Of a stretch of DNA of 64,000 bases, positions 55,444-64,000 are shown one piece after another. The position numbers and the translations under genes were made by a program. The DNA lies in assembly GCA_900635465.1 (NCBI GenBank), contig LR134135.1:4154001-4218000 (forward strand), read 5' to 3'. Origin of the DNA: Lelliottia amnigena. Lineage in GTDB: Bacteria; Pseudomonadota; Gammaproteobacteria; Enterobacterales; Enterobacteriaceae. The notes under the pieces are model-generated. The model was not told where the DNA came from and did no database searches. It saw only the letters and a program-made list of their open reading frames with translations. Position 1 is the stretch's first letter, and each line of letters begins with the position of its first letter.

Positions 55444-55986
55444 TTAAATCCGCGCATTGGCCGTTAATTGTGCGATTTCCCGCGCAAAACTGGCGACCTG
55501 TTGCCAGTCGGTATAGACCACTTCTTTAGTTGTATCGGTTTCCCCGCCTGTCATCTTCATAATTAAACGAATCATAAAGCGGTCAAGCCAGCGATAACGG
55601 GGATAACGCAGCGCGCCAGCAAACACGGCGCATAACTTTGGCTGCCAGGGAGAGCTCAGCAGGAACTTACGCGTATAGCTGTTCGTCTGTGGCGTACGCT
55701 TCTCTGCTTTACGCGCTACGAGGTTCACAGAATAGAAAGCGCTCGGCATCGCATTCAACGTGGCTGCATGCTTCTTCACGAAGCGATCAACTGCTGGATG
55801 AAAGTGTCCGTACCGAATCGACGCACCAATCACCACACGGTCGTAGTCTTGCCAAACAATCTCTTCCGTACGATTCAGATTCACTACGTCGGCATAAATG
55901 CCCTGCTCTTTTAATTCAGACGCCAGATAAGAGGCAATCTCGCGCGTCTGTCCGTCACGTGTGGAGAATAGTATTAATGTCTTCAC
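55444..55986 (-). CDS. hemG: menaquinone-dependent protoporphyrinogen IX dehydrogenase HemG
   Basis: Flavodoxin-fold FMN enzyme of 180 aa at the inner membrane that oxidises protoporphyrinogen IX to protoporphyrin IX, passing electrons to quinones, the penultimate step of haem synthesis. The FMN phosphate loop is [11 protein letters not shown] at residues 8-18, and [15 protein letters not shown] is the second FMN contact. The inserted segment [16 protein letters not shown] that marks HemG against plain flavodoxins is present. It follows trkH by 11 bp and lies just upstream of the rrn promoters, exactly as at E. coli rrnA. Confidence 0.95.
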   Translation of the reverse strand: MKTLILFSTRDGQTREIASYLASELKEQGIYADVVNLNRTEEIVWQDYDRVVIGASIRYGHFHPAVDRFVKKHAATLNAMPSAFYSVNLVARKAEKRTPQTNSYTRKFLLSSPWQPKLCAVFAGALRYPRYRWLDRFMIRLIMKMTGGETDTTKEVVYTDWQQVASFAREIAQLTANARI

Positions 55987-55997
55987 CAGATACTTCC

Positions 55998-57449
55998 TTA
56001 ATCGCGCCAGAATGTTGGGGTGAACAGCACCAGCAGCGTAAAGACCTCAAGACGCCCAAAAAGCATATTGGCAATCAAGATCCATTTCGCCACCGGATTC
56101 ATACTGGCAAAGTTGTCCGCTACGACGCCAAGCCCTGGCCCGAGGTTATTAAGCGTTGCCACGACAGACGCAAACGCCGAAAAATCATCAACGCCGGTCG
56201 CAATAATGGCCAGCATGCTGACAATAAAGACCAGCGCATAAGCCGAGAAGAAGCCCCATACCGCTTCGAGGATACGTTCCGGTAACGCGCGGTTACCAAG
56301 CTTAATACTGTAGACCGCGTTCGGATGCACCAGTCGTTTCAGCTCACGGTTCCCCTGTTTAAACAGCAGAAGGATACGAATCACCTTCAATCCCCCGCCC
56401 GTCGACCCCGCACACCCGCCTATAAAGGCAGAGCATAAAAGCAAGACCGGCAGGAACAGCGGCCAGCGGGAAATACTGTCCGTCGTAAACCCCGCGGTGG
56501 TCGCCATCGACACAACCTGGAAGAACGCCTGGTTGAGAGTGGTAACTGCCGAGCTGTAAACATCGTGGAGCCACAAGACCGATGTACAAATCACCACCAG
56601 CGTTAACTGCACTCCAATAAACATCCTGAACTCCGGGTCGCGCCAGTACACCTTCAAACTACGTCCACTTAATAAAGAGAAGTGAAGACCATAGTTACAG
56701 CCGGAGATCAGTAAGAAGACAGCAATGATGGTGTTGATGGTCGGACTGTCGAAATACCCCACGCTGGCGTCGTGCGTGGAGAATCCGCCAATCGCAATCG
56801 TCGAGAAGCTGTGCCCTATCGCATCAAACGCAGGCATCCCGGCAAACCAGAGGGCCAGCGCGCAGGCAACGGTCAGCAACACATAGATGAACCAGAGGGT
56901 TTTGGCCGTCTCCGCAATACGCGGGCGCATCTTATTATCTTTAAGCGGCCCGGGCATTTCCGCGCGATAGAGCTGCATCCCCCCGACCCCCAGAATAGGC
57001 AGAATCGCAACGGCTAATACGATGATCCCCATACCACCGAACCACTGCAGCATCTGACGATAAAAAAGAATCGCATGCGGTAACGAATCTAACCCCACCA
57101 GCGTCGTCGCACCCGTGGTCGTCAACCCGGAAAAGGATTCAAAGAAGGCATCGGTGACCGTCAGGTTAGGCTGCTCCGCGAAGATAAACGGCAGCGCCCC
57201 CACGCTTCCCAGCACGGTCCAGAACAGAACCACGATCAGAAAGCCTTCGCGGGATTTCAGTTCGCCCTTTTCACGACGGTTTGGCCACCACAGCATGGAA
57301 CCAATCACCAGCGCAGCAAAGAAGGTTTGTGTGAACGCACGCCCCGCGCCGTCCCGATAGATAAGCGCCACCAGTCCAGGGAGAATCATCGTCCCGGAGA
57401 AGAGGATAACCAGCAGTCCAACGATTCGGGTTATGGCACGAAAATGCAT
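55998..57449 (-). CDS. trkH: Trk potassium transporter subunit TrkH
   Basis: Potassium-translocating subunit of the Trk system, 483 aa as in E. coli. Four repeated M1-P-M2 units can be followed; selectivity-filter regions include [33 protein letters not shown] and LNNLGPGLG. It works with the NAD-binding TrkA regulator, encoded elsewhere. The operon order yigZ-trkH-hemG is that of E. coli. Confidence 0.96.
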   Translation of the reverse strand: MHFRAITRIVGLLVILFSGTMILPGLVALIYRDGAGRAFTQTFFAALVIGSMLWWPNRREKGELKSREGFLIVVLFWTVLGSVGALPFIFAEQPNLTVTDAFFESFSGLTTTGATTLVGLDSLPHAILFYRQMLQWFGGMGIIVLAVAILPILGVGGMQLYRAEMPGPLKDNKMRPRIAETAKTLWFIYVLLTVACALALWFAGMPAFDAIGHSFSTIAIGGFSTHDASVGYFDSPTINTIIAVFLLISGCNYGLHFSLLSGRSLKVYWRDPEFRMFIGVQLTLVVICTSVLWLHDVYSSAVTTLNQAFFQVVSMATTAGFTTDSISRWPLFLPVLLLCSAFIGGCAGSTGGGLKVIRILLLFKQGNRELKRLVHPNAVYSIKLGNRALPERILEAVWGFFSAYALVFIVSMLAIIATGVDDFSAFASVVATLNNLGPGLGVVADNFASMNPVAKWILIANMLFGRLEVFTLLVLFTPTFWRD

Positions 57450-57489
57450 CTCTGCCGTTTCCTTTGGTATTCAGAAAGTAAGGTGGGGA

Positions 57490-58104
57490 TTATTCTTCAA
57501 TCGGCAGCAATTGCAACGCACCGCGACTAAAATCAGCCAGTTTTGCTGAAAAAGCCGAGTGCTCCGCCAGAGGAAGTGCCACGCGTAATTGAACCGTCGC
57601 CTGGTAATCACTTTGCACAATCACACCGTTAAATTGCTTAAGTAACGTCTCAATGCCGGACAACTGGGCGTAATCACACAACAAAGTATATTCGGTTAAT
57701 GGCGTTTTGCGGAGGGTATTAAGCTGATTAAGCGCCTGCTGAACGCCACCACCGTAGGCCTTAACCAGCCCGCCGGTACCTAATAATATGCCGCCATAAT
57801 AACGAACGACGACCGCGGTAATTTCACCGACGCCACTCCCCATCAGCTGAGAGAGCATCGGTTTACCGGCCGTTCCTGCAGGTTCACCATCATCAGAGAA
57901 TCCCAGCTGTTGCGAATCGTTCGGTGCGCCGGCGACCCACGCCACGCAATGGTGGCGGGCGTCGGGATGGTCTGCACGAACCGACTCAACAAACGCTTTC
58001 GCCGCCTCCACGCCGTCGGTGTGAGACAACAGCGTGATAAAACGGCTTTTTTTAATCTCTTCAGAGAAGGTGACCGGCTCGGCCGGTATCAGCCAACTGT
58101 CCAT
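57490..58104 (-). CDS. yigZ: IMPACT family protein YigZ
   Basis: A 204-aa member of the IMPACT/YigZ (UPF0029) family, length as in E. coli. The conserved centre is DDGEPAGTAGKPML and the VVRYYGGILLGTGGLVKAYG segment. Eukaryotic IMPACT binds GCN1; the bacterial role is uncertain, with reports of PepQ-linked or ribosome-linked functions unproven. Its ATG shares one base with the pepQ stop (TGATG); a GTG one codon upstream is ignored. Confidence 0.93.
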   Translation of the reverse strand: MDSWLIPAEPVTFSEEIKKSRFITLLSHTDGVEAAKAFVESVRADHPDARHHCVAWVAGAPNDSQQLGFSDDGEPAGTAGKPMLSQLMGSGVGEITAVVVRYYGGILLGTGGLVKAYGGGVQQALNQLNTLRKTPLTEYTLLCDYAQLSGIETLLKQFNGVIVQSDYQATVQLRVALPLAEHSAFSAKLADFSRGALQLLPIEE

Positions 58105-59435
58105 CACGCCAGCTTCTGATCTCGCGTCATGTTCTCGATATTGTTCTCGTGAACCACCACGTTATCTTCAATACGAATACCACCAAACGGTTTCAGCGCA
58201 TCAATTTTCTGCCAGTTGAAGTGCTTGCTGAACTGGCCTTCACGCCACGGATTCAACAGAGAATCAATAAAGTAGATGCCCGGCTCGATGGTCAACACCA
58301 TGCGCGGTTCCAGCACGCGGGTGCAACGCAGGTACGGATATTTAGACGGCGCCGCCAGGTGCGTACCCATATCATCCTGCATAAAACCGGCCACATCATG
58401 TACCTGCAGACCCAGCGGATGGCCAATCCCATGTGGCATAAATGGCCCGGTGAGATCGTTTTCGACCATCGCCTCTTCGCTCATATCCGTCACAATCTGA
58501 TGCTTACGCAGCAGCTTAGCGATGCGCTGATGGAACTGAATATGATAGTCAACATAGCTCGTGCCCGCTTTCATGGTGCTGATAAGCGCCAGCTGTTCGT
58601 CGTTCACGTCTTTAATCAAATGCGCAAAATCGGTATCGCTGTTGGCAGCCCAGGTACGCGTCAGATCCGCCGCGTAACCGTTGTACTCAGCACCCGCATC
58701 CAGCAGGAAGCTGCGAATTTCAGAAGGCGCGCGGTGATCCAGTTTGGTGTAGTGCAGAACGGAGGCGTGCTCGTTCAGCGCCACGATATTCCCGTAAGGC
58801 ACATCGGTATCACGATGACCCGTCGCCGTCAGGTAAGCCTGGTTAATATCAAACTCGCTCATGCCGGACAGGAAGGCTTCATGCGCAGCCTGATGACCAT
58901 TCACTGCGGTTTTCTGTGCTTCACGCATGCAGGACAGTTCATAGTCGGTCTTATAAGCGCGGTAGTAATGCAGATAATCGATCACGCCTTTCGGGTTGAT
59001 TTTGTCTGCTGGAATATCCAGAGCCAAAGCGCGCTCAGGAACCGGTCCGATGTAAGCGATGTTGCCGCGTGTAGCGGGTAACTGGCTGCCAATAGCATCC
59101 GCTTTCGGCAGCGCAATCACATCCACTTCTTCCGTCCAGAACGTCGTCGGCAGCGGCTCAACGTTGTGCCAGTAATCGACCGGCAAGTAGAACCACAGTT
59201 TCGGTTTGTTCACGCCATCAACCAGCAACCAGCAGTTGGGAACCTGTGTCACTGGAACCCAGGCTTTGAACTGTGGATTTACCTTGAAAGGATAAGCATG
59301 GTCATCGAGGAAGACATTCAACAGCTCACCGGAGTGGATAAGCAGCGCATCGAGTTTATAGCGAGCCAATACGTCGCGGGTACGCTCTTGCAACGTAACA
59401 ATATGATTTTTATAAAGTGCTGCCAGTGAGTCCAT
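58104..59435 (-). CDS. pepQ: Xaa-Pro dipeptidase PepQ
   Basis: Cytosolic M24B metalloprotease of 443 aa (E. coli length) that cleaves dipeptides with C-terminal proline and also hydrolyses some organophosphates. The pita-bread domain carries the two-metal ligand motifs [38 protein letters not shown] and [10 protein letters not shown]. The open frame has three near starts; ATG at 59435 gives [11 protein letters not shown], matching E. coli, and has AAGGA upstream. Divergent from fadBA across a 188-bp gap with a FadR operator. Confidence 0.96.
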   Translation of the reverse strand: MDSLAALYKNHIVTLQERTRDVLARYKLDALLIHSGELLNVFLDDHAYPFKVNPQFKAWVPVTQVPNCWLLVDGVNKPKLWFYLPVDYWHNVEPLPTTFWTEEVDVIALPKADAIGSQLPATRGNIAYIGPVPERALALDIPADKINPKGVIDYLHYYRAYKTDYELSCMREAQKTAVNGHQAAHEAFLSGMSEFDINQAYLTATGHRDTDVPYGNIVALNEHASVLHYTKLDHRAPSEIRSFLLDAGAEYNGYAADLTRTWAANSDTDFAHLIKDVNDEQLALISTMKAGTSYVDYHIQFHQRIAKLLRKHQIVTDMSEEAMVENDLTGPFMPHGIGHPLGLQVHDVAGFMQDDMGTHLAAPSKYPYLRCTRVLEPRMVLTIEPGIYFIDSLLNPWREGQFSKHFNWQKIDALKPFGGIRIEDNVVVHENNIENMTRDQKLA

Positions 59436-59580
59436 CATTATTCCTTTCATGTTTGAGCTCTAGTCTTCGCATCTTAGCACACCTCACTTATCCTGCGTGA
59501 TCTCCGCCGAGCGTGATCCCCGCAGCAATTCCTTAATGATAAATTTGCATTTTATTAACATAAATCCCACACTCGGTCTC

Positions 59581-59597
59581 ATCTGGTATGACCAGAT
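59581..59597 (+). promoter_or_regulatory. FadR operator of fadBA
   Basis: The 17-bp perfect palindrome ATCTGGTATGACCAGAT differs by one base from the FadR site known at E. coli fadB. It lies 27 bp before the fadB start. FadR bound here represses beta-oxidation until long-chain acyl-CoA releases it. Confidence 0.9.
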
Positions 59598-59623
59598 CCC
59601 CTTGCTGGATTCAGGAGACTGAC

Positions 59624-61814
59624 ATGCTCTACAAAGGTGACACCCTATACGTGGACTGGCTGGAAGATGGCATCGCCGAACTGGTGTTTGATGCCCCCGG
59701 TTCAGTCAACAAGCTCGATACCGCGACCGTAGCCAGCCTTGGCCACGCGCTGGATGTGCTCGAAAAACAATCTGATCTCAAAGGTCTGCTGCTGCGTTCC
59801 GAAAAAGCCGCCTTTATCGTTGGCGCGGATATCACTGAGTTCCTCTCTTTATTCCAGGTCCCGGAAGAGCAGCTCAGCCAGTGGCTCCATTTTGCCAATA
59901 GCGTGTTTAATCGACTGGAAGATTTACCGGTCCCGACGATTTCGGCCGTTAACGGCTATGCGCTCGGCGGGGGTTGTGAATGCGTGCTGGCGACCGACTA
60001 CCGTCTGGCAACGCCAGATCTACGCATCGGCCTGCCGGAAACCAAACTGGGTATCATGCCGGGCTTTGGCGGCTCCGTTCGTACGCCGCGCATGCTGGGT
60101 GCTGATAGCGCACTGGAAATCATTGCTGCCGGTAAAGACGTCGGCGCGGATCAGGCGCTCAAAATCGGTCTGATCGACGGCATCGTGAAAGCCGAAAAAC
60201 TCCGCGATGGCGCGGTCGGCATTTTACGTCAGGCGATCAATGGCGATCTCGACTGGAAAGCCAAACGTCAGCCGAAGCTTGAGCCGCTGAAGCTCAGCAA
60301 AATTGAAGCCACCATGAGCTTTACCATTGCCAAAGGCATGGTGATGCAGACGGCGGGCAAACATTACCCGGCGCCGATTACCGCTGTAAAAACCATTGAA
60401 GCCGCTGCGCGCTTTGGTCGTGAAGAGGCGCTTAAACTCGAAAACCAAAGTTTCGTCCCGCTGGCGCACACCAATGAAGCCCGCGCCCTGGTTGGCATTT
60501 TCCTGAACGATCAGTTCGTGAAAGGCAAAGCAAAACAGCTGACAAAAAATGTTGAGATGCCAAAACAGGCTGCCGTTCTGGGCGCAGGCATCATGGGCGG
60601 TGGGATCGCTTATCAGTCCGCCTGGAAAGGCGTGCCGGTGATCATGAAGGACATCAACGACAAATCCCTGACGCTGGGCATGACAGAGGCCGCTAAGCTA
60701 CTGAATAAACAGCTGGAACGCGGGAAAATTGATGGCCTGAAACTTTCGGGCGTCATTTCGACTATCCATCCAACGCTGGATTACAGCGGCTTTAACCGTG
60801 TTGATGTAGTCGTCGAAGCGGTGGTGGAAAACCCGAAAATCAAAAAAGCGGTGCTGGCAGAAACAGAAGATAAAGTTCGTCCGGATACCGTTCTGGCGTC
60901 TAACACTTCCACCATTCCGATTGGCGAACTGGCGAGCGTTCTTAAGCGCCCGGAAAACTTCTGCGGTATGCACTTCTTTAACCCGGTGCACCGCATGCCG
61001 CTAGTTGAAGTCATTCGCGGAGAAAAAACGTCCGACGAAACCATCGCCAAAGTGGTGGCGTGGGCCAGCAAAATGGGCAAAACGCCGATCGTCGTTAACG
61101 ACTGCCCAGGATTTTTCGTCAACCGCGTGCTATTCCCTTAACTTCGCAGGCTTTAGCCAGTTGCTCCGCGACGGCGCTGACTTCCGCAAAGTCGATAAAG
61201 TGATGGAAAAACAGTTCGGCTGGCCGATGGGCCCTGCCTATCTGCTGGATGTGGTCGGGATTGATACCGCACATCACGCTCAGGCGGTGATGGCGGCTGG
61301 TTTCCCGCAGCGCATGCAGAAAGATTATCGCGATGCTATCGACGCCCTGTTTGATGCTCATCGCTTCGGGCAGAAAAACGGCCTGGGCTTCTGGCGCTAT
61401 AAAGAAGACAGCAAAGGCAAGCCGAAGAAAGAAGACGATGCCGCGGTAGAGGGTTTACTGGCCGACATTAGCCAGCCGAAGCGCGATTTCAGCGACGACG
61501 AGATCATTGCGCGCATGATGATCCCGATGGTCAACGAAGTGGTGCGTTGTCTGGAAGAAGGCATTATCGCCAGCCCGGCAGAAGCTGATATGGCGCTGGT
61601 TTACGGCCTCGGGTTCCCTCCGTTCCACGGCGGCGCATTCCGCTGGCTGGATACGCTCGGCAGCGCCAAATATCTCGATATGGCTCAGCAGTATCAGCAG
61701 CTCGGTCCGCTATATGACGTGCCGGAAGGTCTGCGTAACAAAGCCCGCCATAACGAACCGTATTATCCGCCAGTTGAGCCAGCCCGTCCGGTCGGCGCGC
61801 TGAAAACGGCTTAA
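59624..61814 (+). pseudogene. fadB: fatty acid oxidation complex alpha subunit FadB, frameshifted as sequenced
   Basis: Multifunctional beta-oxidation protein: enoyl-CoA hydratase, 3-hydroxyacyl-CoA dehydrogenase and epimerase. Hydratase acids Glu119 (GGGCECVLA) and Glu139 (GLPETKLG), NAD loop GAGIMGGG and dehydrogenase His450 (GMHFFNP) sit at E. coli positions. The frame stops at 61141 after NRVLFP and resumes in another frame with [11 protein letters not shown]. One extra A in the AA pair at 61140-61141 explains it; removing it gives VLFPYFAGF and exactly 729 aa. The start at 59624 (MLYKGDTLY) is the E. coli start; the frame upstream of it is ignored. Works as an alpha2-beta2 complex with FadA. 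Expected to be intact in the organism. Confidence 0.95.
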
Positions 61815-62987
<1,173 letters not shown>

Positions 62988-63069
62988 ACAGATGTGAAGC
63001 GCCATCGTCAATGACGCTGGCGTTATCTCAAAGCCATTGAGGCCAGAACAAGGCGGCAAGCAAACAAAT

Positions 63070-63101
63070 CCCGATGAGCTTACACAGGTAAGCGATTCGG
63101 G
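63070..63101. repeat. hairpin in the fadA-fre gap
   Basis: CCCGA, then GCTTAC-ACAG-GTAAGC, then TCGGG form a nested hairpin, followed by GCGCAGCCAACGCA. The combination looks like a short dispersed intergenic motif I associate with enteric genomes, but I cannot name it. Only one copy is seen in this window. Confidence 0.4.
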
Positions 63102-63167
63102 TGAGTGCGCGCAGCCAACGCAGTTATGGCATTAATGGCGAAGAGAGAAGGTTTAGTTGCCGTTCTT

Positions 63168-63192
63168 CCCGCCTGTCAGGGGCGGGTTTTTT
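63168..63192 (+). terminator. terminator of fadBA
   Basis: Stem CCCGCC / GGCGGG with a 7-nt loop followed by six T. It lies about 180 bp after fadA and 4 bp before the end of the opposing fre gene, in the right orientation for fadA. Confidence 0.8.
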
Positions 63193-63196
63193 ATTC

Positions 63197-63899
63197 TCAG
63201 ATAAACGCAAACGCATCGCCAAACAGACGATCTTCACGCGCATCGCGTTCGTTACAGAACAAATCGCGGGCAATTTTTGCCATCTCAAAACGGCCTGCAA
63301 TATAGATATCGTGCCCGGCCAGCGTTCCGTGATCCTGCAGCACCGCCGTCAGCACCGTACCGCTGCGCCCACGCCATCCCTCTTCCGGCTGCTCAACAAC
63401 CGGTTCGATGCGCAGATTTTGGTGGGTCACGCTCAACGCTTCCAGCTCAGACAGGTCGTACAGGTGTTTTTCTTCACGACCGCCCCCAGTAGATGGTGAT
63501 ATCGCGGTCAGGATTGTGCGCCAGCGCAGTGAGCAGAATGGAACGCACGTAAGAAAAACCGGTACCGCCCGCGATCAAAATCAGCGGACGGTCTTCGTCT
63601 TCACGCAGCCACGCTTCGCCATGCGGAATGTCGACCTGAATTTCACGCTCTTTCAGGATGCGATCCATAACAGCCATGGCATAAAGATTAAGCTCTGACG
63701 CACCTATGTGTAACTCAATAAACTCCTGCTCCGCTGGCGTAGACGCCATAGAGAAAGGACGCTTATCACGCTCATCCATCACAACCATCAAATATTGGCC
63801 AGCGCGGAAAGAAAATGCCGCCTCTGGAACCAAACGGACGCGATATACGGTGTCGGTAATTGCATCTACCGAGGTCACTTTACAGCTTAAGGTTGTCAT
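63197..63899 (-). pseudogene. fre: NAD(P)H-flavin reductase Fre, frameshifted as sequenced
   Basis: Flavin reductase that supplies reduced FMN/FAD using NADPH or NADH, and helps activate ribonucleotide reductase. The flavin-binding RPFSMAS and the NAD-site start [17 protein letters not shown] are present. The frame stops after DITIYWGRS; the rest ([16 protein letters not shown] onward) is in another frame. One extra C in the C5 run at 63483-63487 explains it; removing it gives [16 protein letters not shown] and a 233-aa protein, the E. coli length. The gene follows ubiD, as in E. coli. Probably intact in the organism. Confidence 0.93.
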
Positions 63900-63929
63900 T
63901 AGCTCTCTCTGTCGGGAAGTCTAAAGGGC

Positions 63930-64000
63930 TTAACGGTCAGATGCAGGCTTACCGTCATTCAATATGGCTAGCTCGTCCCATATCGCGTCAATTCGTGCCG
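63930..64000 (-). CDS. ubiD: 3-octaprenyl-4-hydroxybenzoate decarboxylase UbiD, C-terminal end only
   Basis: The last 23 codons of a gene that enters from the right edge. Read on the minus strand they give ARIDAIWDELAILNDGKPAS followed by DR and TAA. This matches the UbiD C-terminus (ARIDAIWDELAIF-NDGKPA in E. coli). UbiD decarboxylates the ubiquinone precursor with a prenylated flavin. Its place directly before fre agrees with E. coli. Confidence 0.85.
   Translation of the reverse strand, partial: ARIDAIWDELAILNDGKPASDR

Overview
This window is chromosomal DNA of an enterobacterium in the Enterobacter / Lelliottia / Leclercia neighbourhood. The rRNA operon is of enteric type, the order of the treF-yhj-kdgK-dctA-bcs genes follows E. 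coli, and protein lengths match E. coli orthologues residue for residue (TreF 549, KdgK 309, DctA 428, BcsZ 368, BcsA 872, BcsG 559, FadB 729). The 16S sequence around the V3 loop resembles Lelliottia/Leclercia more than E. cloacae as I remember them, but I cannot fix the genus.

Layout: (a) 0-8.9 kb: cytoplasmic trehalase treF, then an accessory set (STY4199-type HEPN protein, GNAT acetyltransferase, short-chain dehydrogenase), a yhjC-type LysR gene, yhjD and yhjE. (b) 8.9-13.5 kb: a MITE-like intergenic repeat, the AsmA-like yhjG, the flagellar c-di-GMP phosphodiesterase yhjH/pdeH behind a sigma-28 promoter, and kdgK. (c) 13.5-16 kb: a small island absent from the E. coli kdgK-yhjJ interval, holding a P4-satellite-like gene with an Ash-type leader and an orphan type VI secretion cassette (metalloprotease effector, immunity lipoprotein, Hcp). 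(d) 16-21.2 kb: yhjJ, dctA, yhjK/pdeK. (e) 21.3-35.5 kb: the E. coli-type cellulose locus, bcsRQABZC divergent from bcsEFG. (f) 35.5-47.2 kb: a second repeat copy, then a complete second cellulose operon of the bcsD-containing type, bcsO-Q-A-B-C-D-Z. (g) 47.7-64 kb: birA, murB, a full rrn operon (16S, tRNA-Ile, tRNA-Ala, 23S, 5S) with P1/P2 promoters, hemG, trkH, yigZ, pepQ, the FadR-controlled fadBA operon, fre, and the last codons of ubiD.

The dominant theme is c-di-GMP and cellulose. Two phosphodiesterases (YhjH, YhjK) lie beside two complete cellulose secretion machines. Locus I has BcsR/Q/E/F/G accessories and probably makes phosphoethanolamine-modified cellulose. Locus II carries BcsD, which organises export of ordered fibrils, plus a BcsO-like proline-rich protein and a BcsQ with an intact P-loop.

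Two cautions. Eight genes (yhjC, the T6SS effector, dctA, bcsZ-I, bcsB-I, bcsB-II, fadB, fre) are each broken by exactly one base, always in a run of identical bases. Undoing that base restores a normal protein in every case, so sequencing error is the likeliest cause and I describe these genes as probably functional. Second, the joins birA|bcsO and hemG-rrn(Ile/Ala)-murB do not occur in the E. coli map and imply a rearrangement around the origin of replication, or a misjoin at the rRNA operon.
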